64,000 nt of DNA from Allopontixanthobacter confluentis (GCF_009827615.1 NZ_WTYU01000002.1:1083062-1147061); one strand, 5' to 3'; positions 33,796-44,233 are shown, numbered from the stretch's first letter. Program-made: numbers and translations. Notes: a model not told the origin generated them from the letters alone.

Positions 33796-34473
33796 ATGCT
33801 CTACCTGCGTAACCTTGCCTTTTACCCCGTGTTTTACCTTGGCAGCATTTTTTATGTGGTGGCATCGGTGCTGGCCGTCCCGATCGGGCCGGGGCCGCTG
33901 CGCCGGGCGGTTGCAGGCTGGGCATGTTACCACCGTGCATGCCTGCGCCGCATTCTTGGCATCACCATAGTGATCGAAGGGGAATACGCTTCGGAACCTG
34001 TCTTCTATGCAGTCAAACATGAAAGCTTTTTCGAAGCGATCGATGCGCCTGCCATGTACGAAGCGCCCGTGGCCTTTGCCAAATACGAACTGTTCCTGAT
34101 CCCCGGTTGGGGGCGAGCGGCCAAGGCATATGGCATGATTTTCGTGGAGCGGGACCAGGGCGCAAAAGCCTTGCGCAAAATGGTATCCGCCGCCCGCGAT
34201 TATGCTGGGGAAGGGAGGCCACTGGTGATTTTCCCCGAAGGCACGCGCGTGCCGCATGGGTCAGAGGCAAAATTGCAGGCAGGGTTTGCCGGCCTATACA
34301 AGCTGATTGGCCTGCCCGTGGTGCCAGTGGCGGTGAACAGCGGGCCATTATACCACCGGTTCTGGAAACGCAGCGGCACCATCACTTACCGGATTGGTGA
34401 GAAGATCCCGCCGGGCCTGCCGCGCGCCGAAATAGAAGCGCGGGTGGCTGGTGCGATCAATGCGCTGAACTGA
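33796..34473 (+). CDS. plsC: 1-acyl-sn-glycerol-3-phosphate acyltransferase
   Basis: 225 residues. There are N-terminal membrane segments (FYPVFYLGSIFYVVASVLAVP), the acceptor motif KHESFFE (His75 with Glu80, HX4E rather than the usual HX4D) and the phosphate-binding block FPEGTR. It makes phosphatidic acid from lysophosphatidic acid at the inner membrane. It lies six bases after ydcF at the end of the ftsEX operon. Confidence 0.88.
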   Translation: MLYLRNLAFYPVFYLGSIFYVVASVLAVPIGPGPLRRAVAGWACYHRACLRRILGITIVIEGEYASEPVFYAVKHESFFEAIDAPAMYEAPVAFAKYELFLIPGWGRAAKAYGMIFVERDQGAKALRKMVSAARDYAGEGRPLVIFPEGTRVPHGSEAKLQAGFAGLYKLIGLPVVPVAVNSGPLYHRFWKRSGTITYRIGEKIPPGLPRAEIEARVAGAINALN

Positions 34474-34508
34474 CGCAACCTTGCAGATGCCGGGTGCCGG
34501 GCGCCTGG

Positions 34509-35423
34509 TCAGCCATCCTGATGATCGGCACGCCCGAAATCTGGGCGGGCATCGTCCTGCCCCATTTCGATAATTGACCGGCGGATGTCGCGCGTGCGGC
34601 TGAACAGGTCAAACAGGGCGTCGCCATCGGCTGACCGGATGGCCCGCTGCATTGCCGTCAGGTCTTCGGTGAAGCGGCCCAGCATTTCCAGCACCGCGCC
34701 GCGATTATGCAGGAACACGTCGCGCCACATGGTCGGGTCTGATGCGGCAATGCGGGTGAAATCCCGAAACCCGCCGGCGGAATATTTGATCACCTCGCCG
34801 CGCGTCACCTCTTCCAGATCAGACGCGGTGCCCACAATAGTATAGGCGATGAGATGCGGAATATGGCTGGTTACGGCCAGCACCAGATCATGGTGCCGCG
34901 CATCCATTATCTCTATCCGCGCGCCCAGACTTTCCCAGAAGCTGCGGACATCTGCCAATGCCTGGTCCGGCGTATTGCCATCAGGTGTGAGGATGCACCA
35001 GCGATGCTGGAACAATGTAGCAAAGCCTGCATCAGGCCCGCTGCGTTCGGTGCCAGCCACAGGATGGGCAGGGATCACCACATGGTGGGGCAACGCAGCG
35101 CGCAATGCCTCGCCCACGGTCTGTTTGGATGAGCCAACGTCAGATATGATCGCATCGGCGGGCAAATGTTCGGCAATCTCCGCCGCTGCAGCAGGAATGG
35201 CGCCCACCGGCACGCAGAAAATCACCAGATCAGCGTTGGCAACCGCTTCGCTTGCGCTGTCACAGACCATGCCGACCAATTGGCGCGCCTGCGCCCGGTC
35301 ACGGGTTTGCGGATCAGCATCATAGCCGCGCGTGGATATGCCCGGCAGAAATTCGGCCACCGCCAGCCCGATTGACCCGCCCAGCAGGCCCAGCCCGATG
35401 ATGGCGACATTGCGCACCAGCAT
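34509..35423 (-). CDS. tyrA: Prephenate/arogenate dehydrogenase
   Basis: 304 residues. It has the NAD-binding motif GLGLLGGS (10-17), SDVGSSKQ, and the catalytic PAHPVAGTERSG with His, then SHIPHLIAY and a C-terminal dimerization region FRDFTRIAASDPTMW. It oxidatively decarboxylates prephenate or arogenate for tyrosine synthesis. The start overlaps the hisC stop (ATGA), so the two form an aromatic amino-acid operon. Confidence 0.92.
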   Translation of the reverse strand: MLVRNVAIIGLGLLGGSIGLAVAEFLPGISTRGYDADPQTRDRAQARQLVGMVCDSASEAVANADLVIFCVPVGAIPAAAAEIAEHLPADAIISDVGSSKQTVGEALRAALPHHVVIPAHPVAGTERSGPDAGFATLFQHRWCILTPDGNTPDQALADVRSFWESLGARIEIMDARHHDLVLAVTSHIPHLIAYTIVGTASDLEEVTRGEVIKYSAGGFRDFTRIAASDPTMWRDVFLHNRGAVLEMLGRFTEDLTAMQRAIRSADGDALFDLFSRTRDIRRSIIEMGQDDARPDFGRADHQDG

Positions 35424-36520
35424 CAGCCCTGGTCCAGCAATGTGCGTAATGCGGCCATCACATCATCCATTTGTGCCGCAGTGCCAATGGTGATGCGCAG
35501 GCCGTGCGGCAAATCCTGCCCCGGCAGCCAGCGCGTGGCATAGCCTGCATCGGCCAGCGCATTCTGCGCCATTTCGGCTGTTACCGCGCCTTCAAACAGC
35601 ACCAGCAAGAAATTCGCCTTGCTTGGCACCGGCCGCAAACCATGGTTGCCCAGCGCTTCAACAAATTGGGTAAAACGCGCCAGTTCCTGCGTATTATGTG
35701 CCCGTGATGCCGCGACGAAATCCTGATCGCCCACGGCGGCAAGGGCGGCTGCCTGTCCCCTGCTGGTGACATTGAATGCGCCGCGCAGCCGGTTAAGATA
35801 ATCGATCAGCCGCGGCGAACCAGTGGCCCATCCCACTCGCTCTGCTGCGAGGCCATAAGCCTTGGAGAATGTTCGCGTAACCAACACATTGTCGTGCCGC
35901 GCAGCAAGTTCCAGCCCGCCATCGTCGAGCTCCGGTGCAAGATATTCTGCATAGGCCTGATCGACGATCAGCAACACATGTCCGGGCAAGCCTGCGTGCA
36001 GCCGTTCCACTTCCTCGCGCGGCAACCAACTGCCAACCGGGTTGTTGGGATTGTCGAGCAGAACCGCTTTCGTCCTTGGGGTGACATTAGCCAGCAGATT
36101 GTCCACCGATGCCGCGTAATCATGATCTGCCGCGAATACCGGCGACGCCCCTACTTTTCGCGCCAGCAACGGATAAAGCGAGAAGGAAAATCGGGAGAAG
36201 ACCACTTCGTCGCCCACACCGCAAAATGCCTGTACCGCGCAGTGCAACAGCTCGCCCGAGCCAGCGCCGCACAGGATACGGTCTGCTGCCAGACCGTGCA
36301 ACGCGCCAATCTGAGCACGCAGGGCATTGCAATCGGGATCAGGATAAAGCGCCGGTTGTCCCGCCGTGCCCAGTACACCGAGCGCCGCAGCACTGCTGCC
36401 CAGCGGGTTTTCATTGGCGGACAGTTTGACCAGTTCGCGCCCGTCAGCGCCATGTGCCTTGCCCGGCACATAGGCATGAATATCTGCGATCCACGGTTTG
36501 GGTGTAGGGTGCTTTGCCAT
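35423..36520 (-). CDS. hisC: Histidinol-phosphate/aromatic aminotransferase
   Basis: 365 residues from the ATG at 36520. Upstream the frame stays open for 370 codons over metX, but that is an antisense shadow. Family landmarks: [27 protein letters not shown] and the PLP lysine in TRTFSKAYG (Lys220), a fold-type I HisC. In alphaproteobacteria a HisC upstream of tyrA usually transaminates prephenate/aromatic acids as well as histidinol phosphate. Confidence 0.92.
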   Translation of the reverse strand: MAKHPTPKPWIADIHAYVPGKAHGADGRELVKLSANENPLGSSAAALGVLGTAGQPALYPDPDCNALRAQIGALHGLAADRILCGAGSGELLHCAVQAFCGVGDEVVFSRFSFSLYPLLARKVGASPVFAADHDYAASVDNLLANVTPRTKAVLLDNPNNPVGSWLPREEVERLHAGLPGHVLLIVDQAYAEYLAPELDDGGLELAARHDNVLVTRTFSKAYGLAAERVGWATGSPRLIDYLNRLRGAFNVTSRGQAAALAAVGDQDFVAASRAHNTQELARFTQFVEALGNHGLRPVPSKANFLLVLFEGAVTAEMAQNALADAGYATRWLPGQDLPHGLRITIGTAAQMDDVMAALRTLLDQG

Positions 36521-36563
36521 ATGGGCCGCGCAAATAGCCGCTTTGGCCCTGTAATGACAGCCC

Positions 36564-36602
36564 GATTGGCAGATTGGGCCGATTGGCAGATTGGGCCGAT
36601 TG
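36564..36602. repeat. 17-bp tandem repeat between hisC and metX
   Basis: GATTGGCAGATTGGGCC occurs at 36564-36580 and 36581-36597, with a third partial copy (GATTG) to 36602. It fills the 87-base divergent promoter region of hisC and metX and ends six bases before the metX start. Confidence 0.85.
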
Positions 36603-36607
36603 ACACC

Positions 36608-37750
36608 ATGCGCAACCTGTCCCAAGCCTCGCGGCCCATGGCCCCGCAAACCGCCTCGCAAACCTATCCGCTGCCTGCCAGCCTTCCGCTTGATAGTGGG
36701 GAGGCGCTGGACGGCGTTACCATTGCCTATGAAACCTATGGCGAACTGGCGGCAGACCGCAGCAATGCAATACTGGTCTGCCACGCGCTGACCGGCGATC
36801 AATATCTTGCCTCGCCCCATCCCATGACCGGAAAGCCGGGCTGGTGGGAAAGGATGGTCGGCCCCGGCAAGCCGATTGATACAGACCGTTTCCACGTCAT
36901 TTGCGCCAATGTGCTGGGCAGTTGCATGGGCTCCACCGGACCCGCCAGCCTGGCGGCCGATGGCAAACCCTATGCGATGCGTTTCCCCGTCATCACCATT
37001 CGCGACATGGTGCGCGGCCTTGTCGCCTTGCTGGACGGGCTGGAAATACGGCAATTGCACGCGGTGGTCGGCGGATCGATGGGCGGGATGCAGGCATTGA
37101 GCATGGCCGCCAATTTCCCGACCCGCGCCGCGCGGGTGCTGGCCATTGCCACCACGGCGCGCCATTCCGCGCAGAACATCGCCTTTCACGAAGTGGGGCG
37201 GCAGGCCATCATGGCCGACCCTGCGTGGCATGGCGGCGATTATTACGCGCAGGAAACGCGGCCCGTGGCGGGCCTGTCGGTGGCGCGCATGGCGGCCCAC
37301 ATCACCTATCTTTCGGAAAGCGGGCTGACGGAAAAATTCGGCCGCCGCCTGCAGGACCGGCCCGATGGCACGGCGGGCGCCAAAAGCTTCGGTTTCGATG
37401 CGGATTTTCAGGTGGAAAGTTACCTGCGCTATCAGGGCAGCGGCTTTACCCGCCGGTTCGATGCCAATTCCTACCTCTATATCACCCGCGCGATGGATTA
37501 TTTCGATCTGGCGGAAGAACATGGCGGCAAGCTGGGCAATGCCTTCGCCGGCAGCCCGGCGCGGTTCTGCCTCGTCAGCTTCGATAGTGACTGGCTGTAT
37601 CCCACGGCAGAATCGCGCCACGTGGTCCATGCGCTGAACGCTTCGGGCGCGCCGGTCAGCTTTGTCGAACTGTCAGCGCCTTTCGGGCATGACAGCTTCC
37701 TGCTGGATGTGCCCGCGCTGGACCGGGTGGTGAAGGGCTTTCTGGAATGA
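36608..37750 (+). CDS. metX: Homoserine O-acetyltransferase
   Basis: 380 residues from the ATG at 36608; an ATG at 36638 is possible. Alpha/beta hydrolase fold with the nucleophile in GGSMGGMQ (Ser157), CHALTGDQY, and a C-terminal SFDSDWLYP and FGHDSFLLD with the catalytic Asp and His. It acetylates or succinylates homoserine in methionine synthesis. The stop overlaps the metW start (ATGA), the standard metXW pair. Confidence 0.93.
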   Translation: MRNLSQASRPMAPQTASQTYPLPASLPLDSGEALDGVTIAYETYGELAADRSNAILVCHALTGDQYLASPHPMTGKPGWWERMVGPGKPIDTDRFHVICANVLGSCMGSTGPASLAADGKPYAMRFPVITIRDMVRGLVALLDGLEIRQLHAVVGGSMGGMQALSMAANFPTRAARVLAIATTARHSAQNIAFHEVGRQAIMADPAWHGGDYYAQETRPVAGLSVARMAAHITYLSESGLTEKFGRRLQDRPDGTAGAKSFGFDADFQVESYLRYQGSGFTRRFDANSYLYITRAMDYFDLAEEHGGKLGNAFAGSPARFCLVSFDSDWLYPTAESRHVVHALNASGAPVSFVELSAPFGHDSFLLDVPALDRVVKGFLE

Positions 37751-38352
37751 GCCGTGACGCTGCCAGCAGCTTGCGGCCCGATCTGGCCGTTATCGCCCGC
37801 CATATCGAACCTGCCACGCGGGTGCTGGATATCGGCTGCGGCGATGGGGCGCTGATGGCGGCACTGCGCGATGAAAAACGCGTGGATGCCCGCGGGCTGG
37901 AGATTGATCCGGCGCAGGTGGAACAATGCGTCGCGCGCGGATTATCCGTGGTGCAGGGCGATGCGGACCGGGATCTGGCAGATTATCCCGATGGTGCGTT
38001 TGATTACGCCATCCTCAGCCAGACCCTGCAGACGGCAGAACGGCCCGACCTGATGCTGGACCAATTGCTGCGGGTGGGGCGGCAGGCCTTTGTCAGCTTC
38101 CCCAATTTCGCCCATTGGCGGATGCGCCGCGCATTGCTGCTGCATGGCCGGATGCCGGTAACGCGGCACCTGCCGGTCAGCTGGTATGAAACGCAGAACA
38201 TCCACCACGTCACCGTGACCGATTTCCGCGAATTGCTTTTCGAAAAAGGCGTCACCGCCGACCAAAGCTGGTTCTTCGCCGGCGGCCACGAAATCAGCCC
38301 CAGCGGAGCCAACTGGCGCGCCGAATATGCGGTGTTTCAGCTGAGCCGCTAG
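37747..38352 (+). CDS. metW: MetW methyltransferase-like protein
   Basis: 201 residues. SAM-binding motif [11 protein letters not shown], then [24 protein letters not shown] and [13 protein letters not shown], all typical of MetW. It is coupled to metX; in several proteobacteria MetW is needed for MetX activity. Confidence 0.92.
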   Translation: MSRDAASSLRPDLAVIARHIEPATRVLDIGCGDGALMAALRDEKRVDARGLEIDPAQVEQCVARGLSVVQGDADRDLADYPDGAFDYAILSQTLQTAERPDLMLDQLLRVGRQAFVSFPNFAHWRMRRALLLHGRMPVTRHLPVSWYETQNIHHVTVTDFRELLFEKGVTADQSWFFAGGHEISPSGANWRAEYAVFQLSR

Positions 38353-38475
38353 ACCTTCAGGAAATTGATCTAAAACCTTGCCTGCCGGGATGCTCTTGTA
38401 GGCGAGAAAATATCCGTGATACATCGCAGCAGCGGCCCGCCCGGGCCATGCGCATGTCAGAAGGAATGTCAGAGA

Positions 38476-39189
38476 ATGGATGATTTTGCAGGCAAGGCGG
38501 TCATGGTCATGGGCGGCAGCCGGGGTATCGGGGCGGCCATCGTTCGTCATTTCGCCTCTGCCGGTGCCAATGTCATTTTCACCTATTCCGGATCGCCCGA
38601 TGCTGCGGCTGAAGTCGCCAATGAAACGGGCGCAACCGCGGTAAAAGCAGACAGCGCGAAACGCGATGAAGTGGTTGCCGCAGTGGCCGATGCAGGACCG
38701 CTTGATATGCTTGTGGTCAACGCTGGCGTGGCAATTTCCGGTGATGTGCTGGAACTTAATCCTGACGACATTGACCGTCTGATCGATATCAATGTGCGCG
38801 CCCCCTATCATGCCAGCGTGGAAGCCGGGCGAACCATGCGCGATAACGGCCGCATTATCATCATTGGTTCGGTCAATGGCGACAGGGTGCCATGGCCGGG
38901 CGCAACTGCCTATGCGCTTTCCAAATCAGCCGTTCAGGGAATCGGGCGCGGACTGGCGCGTGATTTCGGCCATCGTGGCATCACGGTGAATGTGGTCCAG
39001 CCGGGGCCTGTCGACACCGACATGAACCCTGAGACAGGTCCGTTTGCGAAGATGATGCACTCTGCAATGGCAATCAAGCGGCATGCCCAAGTGGATGAAG
39101 TGGCGCAGCTTGTCATGTTCCTGTGCAGCCCGGCAGGGGCCATGATCACAGGGACCACGCAAACCATCGACGGCGGTGTTGGCATCTAG
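38476..39189 (+). CDS. BdcA-like short-chain dehydrogenase/reductase
   Basis: 237 residues from the ATG at 38476 (AAGGA ten bases upstream). Rossmann motif GGSRGIGAA, VVNAGV, GSVNGDR with the catalytic Ser, YALSK for Tyr/Lys, and NVVQPGPVDTDMNP. Sequence around DIDRLIDINVRAPYHASVEA closely parallels E. coli BdcA, a c-di-GMP-binding SDR that promotes biofilm dispersal. I infer the same subfamily, but ligand binding is not shown. Confidence 0.85.
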   Translation: MDDFAGKAVMVMGGSRGIGAAIVRHFASAGANVIFTYSGSPDAAAEVANETGATAVKADSAKRDEVVAAVADAGPLDMLVVNAGVAISGDVLELNPDDIDRLIDINVRAPYHASVEAGRTMRDNGRIIIIGSVNGDRVPWPGATAYALSKSAVQGIGRGLARDFGHRGITVNVVQPGPVDTDMNPETGPFAKMMHSAMAIKRHAQVDEVAQLVMFLCSPAGAMITGTTQTIDGGVGI

Positions 39190-39306
39190 ATCGCGCAACC
39201 TGCTGCCATTGCCAGCGCGAGCAGGGGAGCCGAAAACCTGCGGCGGTATTGAAGACAATCAGTTGCAACGGTGGTCACTATTGGCGCCATGCCGTCTGTT
39301 TCGACC

Positions 39307-40116
39307 TTACTCAGCGATGGCAGCCTGGCGCTTCTTCATCCGGCGGTTGCGCTGGACTACGTTGAGCATTTCCACGCCGACAGAGAAGCCCATGGCGGCG
39401 TAGATGTAGCCCTTGGGCACGTGGAAACCGAAGCCGTCTGCAATCAGCACCAGCCCGATCATCACCAGGAAGGCGAGTGCCAGCATCACCAGTGTCGGGT
39501 TCTTTTCGATGAACTTGGCCAGCGGATCGGCGGCCACCATCATCACGCCCACGGTGATCACCACGGCGGTCACCATGATGGGTATGTCGTCCGTCATGCC
39601 CACGGCGGTGAGGATGGAATCGATGGAAAACACGATGTCGATGGCGATGATCTGCGCGATGACCGCGCCGAAACTGGCAGTGGCGGCAGCGGCGATGCCG
39701 GGAGTCTTGTCCAGCAAATCACCGGAATCGTCCTCCGGCTCCATCGAATGGTGGATTTCCTTGGTCGCCTTCCACAGCAGGAACATACCGCCCGCCAGCA
39801 GGATCAGGTCGCGGCCGGAAAAGGCCGTTTCGAACGTGACTTCGCCATATTCATTCGGCGCGCCTTGCAGCCCCAGATCAAACAGCGGGGTTTGCAGCGT
39901 GACAATCCAGCCGATCAGCATCAGCAAACCAATCCGCATCACCAGCGCCAGCGAAAGGCCGATGCGCCGCGCCCGGGCCTGCTGATGTTCCGGCAGCTTG
40001 TTCGACAGAATGGCAATGAAGATCAGATTGTCGACCCCCAGCACGATTTCGAGCGCGATGAGCGTGAGGAGCGCAAGCCATGCGGCGGGGTCTGACAGAA
40101 GTGCGAGAATATCCAT
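39307..40116 (-). CDS. TerC-family integral membrane protein
   Basis: 269 residues with about seven membrane segments. TerC hallmark: LIALEIVLGVDNLIFIAI with the acidic residues E and D in the membrane, repeated as IIAIDIVFSIDSILTAVG in the second half. The family transports metals (notably Mn2+ for riboswitch-controlled members). There is no riboswitch-like leader visible upstream. It is monocistronic. Confidence 0.88.
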   Translation of the reverse strand: MDILALLSDPAAWLALLTLIALEIVLGVDNLIFIAILSNKLPEHQQARARRIGLSLALVMRIGLLMLIGWIVTLQTPLFDLGLQGAPNEYGEVTFETAFSGRDLILLAGGMFLLWKATKEIHHSMEPEDDSGDLLDKTPGIAAAATASFGAVIAQIIAIDIVFSIDSILTAVGMTDDIPIMVTAVVITVGVMMVAADPLAKFIEKNPTLVMLALAFLVMIGLVLIADGFGFHVPKGYIYAAMGFSVGVEMLNVVQRNRRMKKRQAAIAE

Positions 40117-40187
40117 GCGCGGCCATCTGCCTCAACACGGATGATTACACAAGCATGTGAATTGCAGTTAGCTTCTGACGGATTACT

Positions 40188-41024
40188 CTAAATCAGCCGC
40201 CCCGCGTGCCATTTCACATGGTCTTCCATGAAGGTTTCGATGAAATAATAGGAATGGTCGTAGCCTTCCTGCATCCGGATGGTGGCCGGAATGCCCGCTT
40301 TCTTGCAGGCAAGGGCGAGGAGGCCGGTTTTCAGCTGCTCGGTCAGGAAATTGTCGGCTGTGCCCTGGTCCACCAGCAGATCGGGCAGGCGCGCGCCGTC
40401 CTCGATCAGGGCCACAGCGTCATATTCGCGCCATTTGTCCTTGTCAGGGCCGATATAGCCGCCCAGCGCTTTCTCACCCCAGGGGCAATTCAGCGGGGAC
40501 ACAATCGGCGCAAAGGCGCTGACGGATTTGAAGCGCGGCTGGTTGCGCAGGGCAATGGTCAGCGCGCCGTGGCCGCCCATGGAATGGCCGGTGATGCCCT
40601 GCCGCGCCATGTCTGCCGGGAAATTCGCGGCAATCAGCGCAGGCAGTTCGTCTTCGATATAGCTGCGCATCCGGAAATTGCGCGCCCATGGCTCCTGCAG
40701 TGCATTAACGTAAAAGCCTGCGCCCTTGCCGAAATCATACGCCTCGTCATCGGGCACATCATCCCCGCGCGGCGATGTATCGGGCGCGACAAAAATGATG
40801 CCATGTTCCGCGCAGGCACGGCGATAGGCGCCCTTTTCCGTCACATTGGCATGGGTGCAGGTGAGGCCGGAAAGATACCACAGCACAGGCAGCTTCGCGC
40901 CGGCTTCATGCGGCGGAACATAGACCGAGAATGTCATGGTGGTGCCGACGGCATCCGAGGTGTGATCATACACACCCTGAATGCCGCCGTGCGACCGGTT
41001 TTCACTAAGCGTCGTAAGGCTCAA
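40188..41024 (-). CDS. fghA: S-formylglutathione hydrolase
   Basis: 278 residues, apparently from a TTG start at 41024, three bases after the VOC gene. Esterase D family motifs: YLSGLTCTHANVTEKG, the nucleophile GHSMGGHG (Ser148), the acid VDQGTADNFL and the histidine in GYDHSYYFI. It hydrolyses S-formylglutathione to formate and glutathione, the second step after AdhC. Confidence 0.93.
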   Translation of the reverse strand: MSLTTLSENRSHGGIQGVYDHTSDAVGTTMTFSVYVPPHEAGAKLPVLWYLSGLTCTHANVTEKGAYRRACAEHGIIFVAPDTSPRGDDVPDDEAYDFGKGAGFYVNALQEPWARNFRMRSYIEDELPALIAANFPADMARQGITGHSMGGHGALTIALRNQPRFKSVSAFAPIVSPLNCPWGEKALGGYIGPDKDKWREYDAVALIEDGARLPDLLVDQGTADNFLTEQLKTGLLALACKKAGIPATIRMQEGYDHSYYFIETFMEDHVKWHAGRLI

Positions 41025-41027
41025 GCC

Positions 41028-41411
41028 TCAGCTCCCCATGCGGTGCATGGCGCAGATCTTGTTGCCGGCGGGATCGCGCAGATAGGCGAGATAAAGGTTC
41101 ATGCCTTCAGGATCGCGCACGCCCGGCGCGTCTTCAATGGCAGTGCCGCCCGCTTCGAGGCCAGCCTTGTGCCATGCATCGGCCTGGGCCGGGTTGGCGG
41201 CTGCAAAACCGATGGTGGAGCCATTGGCGCAGGATGCTGGCTGGCCGTCAATCGGCTTGGTGACGAGGAAAATGCCGCCATTATGCATATAGACAAGGCG
41301 GCCCTTGGGATCGACGATGCCTTCCTTGCCGCCCAATGCGGTAAAGGTGGCGTCGTAGAATTTCTTGGCGGCGTCGATATCGTCGGCGCCCAGCATTACA
41401 TGGCTAAACAT
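41028..41411 (-). CDS. VOC (glyoxalase-like) family protein
   Basis: 127 residues. A vicinal-oxygen-chelate fold is suggested by FSHVMLGADDIDAAKKFYDA and by AYLRDPAGNKICAMHRM at the C-terminus. It is wedged between adhC and fghA in one operon, a recurrent alphaproteobacterial arrangement, so it may act on glutathione adducts. The substrate is unknown. Confidence 0.85.
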   Translation of the reverse strand: MFSHVMLGADDIDAAKKFYDATFTALGGKEGIVDPKGRLVYMHNGGIFLVTKPIDGQPASCANGSTIGFAAANPAQADAWHKAGLEAGGTAIEDAPGVRDPEGMNLYLAYLRDPAGNKICAMHRMGS

Positions 41412-41435
41412 GGCATTTCTCTCCTGGTTGGTAGT

Positions 41436-42542
41436 TCAGTAAACGACAACGCTGCGGATGCTTTCGCCCGCATGCATCAGGTCAAAACCCTTGTTGATTT
41501 CATCCAGGGTCAGGACATGGGTAATCATGGGGTCAATGGCGATTTTACCGTCCATGTACCAATCCACGATTTTGGGAACATCCGTGCGGCCCTTGGCCCC
41601 GCCAAAGGCGGTGCCGCGCCAGTTGCGGCCTGTGACCAGCTGGAACGGGCGGGTGGAAATTTCCTTGCCCGCTTCGGCCACGCCGATGATGATGCTGGTG
41701 CCCCAGCCCTTATGGCAGCATTCCAGCGCCTGACGCATGACTTCTGTATTGCCGGTACAGTCAAAACTGTAATCCGCGCCGCCATCCAGCATATTGACCA
41801 GATGGGCGACAACATCGCCCACATTCTTCGGGTTCACGAAATCGGTCATGCCGAATTTGCGGCCCCATTCCTCGCGGTCGGGGTTGATATCCACGCCCAC
41901 AATGCGGTTTGCCCCTGCCATTTTCGCGCCTTGCAGCACGTTAAGGCCAATTCCGCCAAGGCCGAACACCACGACATTATCGCCGGGGCGAACCTGCGCG
42001 GTGTTGACCACAGCGCCAACGCCGGTGGTAACGCCGCAGCCGATGTAGCAGCTGGTCTGGAACGGGGCATCCTTGCGGATTTTGGCCACGGCGATTTCCG
42101 GCAGGACAGTGAAGTTGGAAAAGGTGGAGCAGCCCATGTAATGGAAGATCTGCTGCCCTTTGTAACTGAACCGGCTGGTGCCATCGGGCATCAGGCCCTT
42201 GCCCTGCGTTTCACGGATGGCGCTGCACAGGTTGGTCTTGCCCGAAAGGCACATTTTGCACTGGCGGCATTCGGGCGTGTAAAGCGGGATCACATGATCG
42301 CCCGCTTCGACAGAAGTGACGCCCGCGCCCACTTCGCGCACGATGCCCGCGCCTTCATGGCCCAGCACACTGGGAAACAGGCCTTCGCTATCCAGCCCGT
42401 CCAGCGTGTAGGCATCGGTGTGGCAAATGCCGGTCGCCATGATTTCAACCAGCACTTCGCCCGCCTTGGGTCCTTCAAGGTCGAGCTCGACAATTTCGAG
42501 CGGTTTTTTCGCCTCAAAGGCAACGGCAGCGCGGGTTTTCAT
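41436..42542 (-). CDS. adhC: S-(hydroxymethyl)glutathione dehydrogenase (class III ADH)
   Basis: 368 residues. Zinc-dependent medium-chain dehydrogenase with [24 protein letters not shown], the structural zinc cluster [22 protein letters not shown] and the NAD motif GLGGIGLNV. These match class III ADH. It oxidises the formaldehyde-glutathione adduct to S-formylglutathione and may also reduce S-nitrosoglutathione. First gene of the adhC-VOC-fghA operon. Confidence 0.95.
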   Translation of the reverse strand: MKTRAAVAFEAKKPLEIVELDLEGPKAGEVLVEIMATGICHTDAYTLDGLDSEGLFPSVLGHEGAGIVREVGAGVTSVEAGDHVIPLYTPECRQCKMCLSGKTNLCSAIRETQGKGLMPDGTSRFSYKGQQIFHYMGCSTFSNFTVLPEIAVAKIRKDAPFQTSCYIGCGVTTGVGAVVNTAQVRPGDNVVVFGLGGIGLNVLQGAKMAGANRIVGVDINPDREEWGRKFGMTDFVNPKNVGDVVAHLVNMLDGGADYSFDCTGNTEVMRQALECCHKGWGTSIIIGVAEAGKEISTRPFQLVTGRNWRGTAFGGAKGRTDVPKIVDWYMDGKIAIDPMITHVLTLDEINKGFDLMHAGESIRSVVVY

Positions 42543-42598
42543 GGGTTAGAAATGCTCCATCCTGGTATTTAACTTGGTAAACCTGCTTGCCAGACCGG

Positions 42599-44029
42599 TC
42601 AGGCTTCGTGAACCGTTTTCAGCACCATGCAGGCTGTTACGCCTTCTGCGCCGTCTTCGCTACCGTGGCCGGACCATTTGACCCCGCCAAACGGGGCATC
42701 CACCGCACTGACCCCGCCGGTGTTGATGGCGACCATGCCCGCTTCGATTTCGTCGATCAGGCGGCGGCGGCGGGCGGCATCATTGGTCCATGCATAGGCG
42801 GCCAGGCCGTATGGCAGGCGGTTGGCTTCCGCGATCATGGCCGCTTCGTCCGCATAACGATTGATGATGGCTACTGGCCCAAAGGGTTCTTCATTCATGA
42901 TTTCAGCGCTGGTTGGCACTTCGGACAAAACCGTGGGGGCGTAGAAATAGCCCTGGTTGCCAATCCGCTCGCCGCCGGTTTCCAGCTTCGCGCCATGGTC
43001 CACCGCATCGGCCACCATGCGTTCGATCTGGTCTGGCCCGCGCGGGTTGGCCATGGGGCCCATCTGTACCCCGTCATCAAAGCCATTGCCGACTTTCAAC
43101 GCCCTGGCGCGTGTGATGAAGCCATCGCGGAATGGTTCGAACAGGTTTTCTTCCACGATGAAACGGGTGGGGCTGACGCACACCTGCCCGGCATTGCGGA
43201 AGGCATTGGGGGCCATGGTATCCAGCACCTTGTCCACATCCATATCGCCAAACACCAGCACCGGACCATGGCCGCCCAGTTCCATGGTGGTGCGCTTCAT
43301 GTCTTCTGCGGCCAGTTTCAGCAGATGTTTGCCAACGGTGGTGGACCCTGTGAAACTCAGCTTGCGGATAATGGGGGAGCCAAGCAGATGGCGGCTCACT
43401 TCGTCAGGCACGCCAAACACCACCTGGCACACTTCGGGCGGCAGCCCTGCATCCAGCATGCACTGCACGACTGCGGCGCCGGTTGCGGGCGTTTCCTCCG
43501 ACGGTTTGACAATGACGGAACAGCCCGCCGCAATGGGCGCGCCAATCTTGCGCGCGACATTCAGTGCCGGGAAATTCCACGGCGCAAAGGCTGCCACCGG
43601 GCCAACCGGTTCCATCCGCACTTCGGCGCGCTGGCCTGCGGGGCGCACCAATGTGCGGCCATAGATGCGCTTGCATTCACCGGCGTAGAAATCCAGCAGA
43701 TTGGCGCTGTAGAGGATTTCACCCTTTGCTTCGGGCAACGGCTTGCCCTGTTCGCGGGTCAGCATCTGGGCGATTGTTTCCACCCGTTCGCGCAGCAGAT
43801 TAGCGCCGTCCTGCAGAACCCTGGCGCGTTTTTCAGGTGCAGTGGCGCGCCAGATACGAAAGCCCCTGGCGGCATTTTCCAGCGCGCTGTCCAGATCTGC
43901 CGCATTGGCGAGTGGCAGTTCGCCAATGGTTTCGCCGGTCGACGGGTCAACCACAGCGCAGGTGTCGCGGCCAACCGCCCCCACTTTTTCGCCGCCGATG
44001 ATGAGGTGAAGGGCGGGGTAATCACGCAT
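42599..44029 (-). CDS. NAD(P)-dependent succinate-semialdehyde-type dehydrogenase
   Basis: 476 residues from the ATG at 44029 (AAGGA eight bases upstream). Aldehyde dehydrogenase motifs: FAPWNFPALNVARK, SFTGSTTVGK, MELGGHGPVLVF (Glu250) and GQVCVSP (Cys284), with NEEPFGPVA near the end. The order and length fit the GabD/SSADH group. It lies directly upstream of the formaldehyde operon on the same strand (56-base gap) and may handle another short aldehyde. Confidence 0.88.
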   Translation of the reverse strand: MRDYPALHLIIGGEKVGAVGRDTCAVVDPSTGETIGELPLANAADLDSALENAARGFRIWRATAPEKRARVLQDGANLLRERVETIAQMLTREQGKPLPEAKGEILYSANLLDFYAGECKRIYGRTLVRPAGQRAEVRMEPVGPVAAFAPWNFPALNVARKIGAPIAAGCSVIVKPSEETPATGAAVVQCMLDAGLPPEVCQVVFGVPDEVSRHLLGSPIIRKLSFTGSTTVGKHLLKLAAEDMKRTTMELGGHGPVLVFGDMDVDKVLDTMAPNAFRNAGQVCVSPTRFIVEENLFEPFRDGFITRARALKVGNGFDDGVQMGPMANPRGPDQIERMVADAVDHGAKLETGGERIGNQGYFYAPTVLSEVPTSAEIMNEEPFGPVAIINRYADEAAMIAEANRLPYGLAAYAWTNDAARRRRLIDEIEAGMVAINTGGVSAVDAPFGGVKWSGHGSEDGAEGVTACMVLKTVHEA

Positions 44030-44233
44030 GGGAATATCCTTGGGTCTGCCGCCCCGGCATGGCCGGAAAGCGCGGTGTCGGGCGAAATGGTCTGCATGCC
44101 ACATAAGGCGCTGCGGGATTTTTCCCACCCTGATAAAACAAAATCCGGTGTTGCAGTGGGCGCTATCGCGGTCTGTGAGCGTTCAGCGCGGTGTTCAGCT
44201 TGGCGTTAAGATTGGGATGCGTATGACACGGGG

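Noticed and set aside
35894..36607. Upstream extension of metX across hisC
   Set aside because: Antisense to hisC and without MetX similarity; the family N-terminus fits the ATG at 36608.
36521..36607. Possible SAM riboswitch upstream of metX
   Set aside because: Only a simple 17-bp tandem repeat is present; no pseudoknot-forming SAM-II-like pattern could be drawn.
36521..37630. 370-codon upstream extension of hisC across metX
   Set aside because: It runs antisense to metX, and HisC similarity begins at the ATG at 36520.
40206..42572. Very long forward-strand open frame opposite fghA and adhC
   Set aside because: It is antisense to three strongly recognised genes, has no domain similarity or ribosome-binding site, and is expected in high-GC DNA from codon-position bias. 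The same applies to 42587-44209 and the forward frames over degP and parB.
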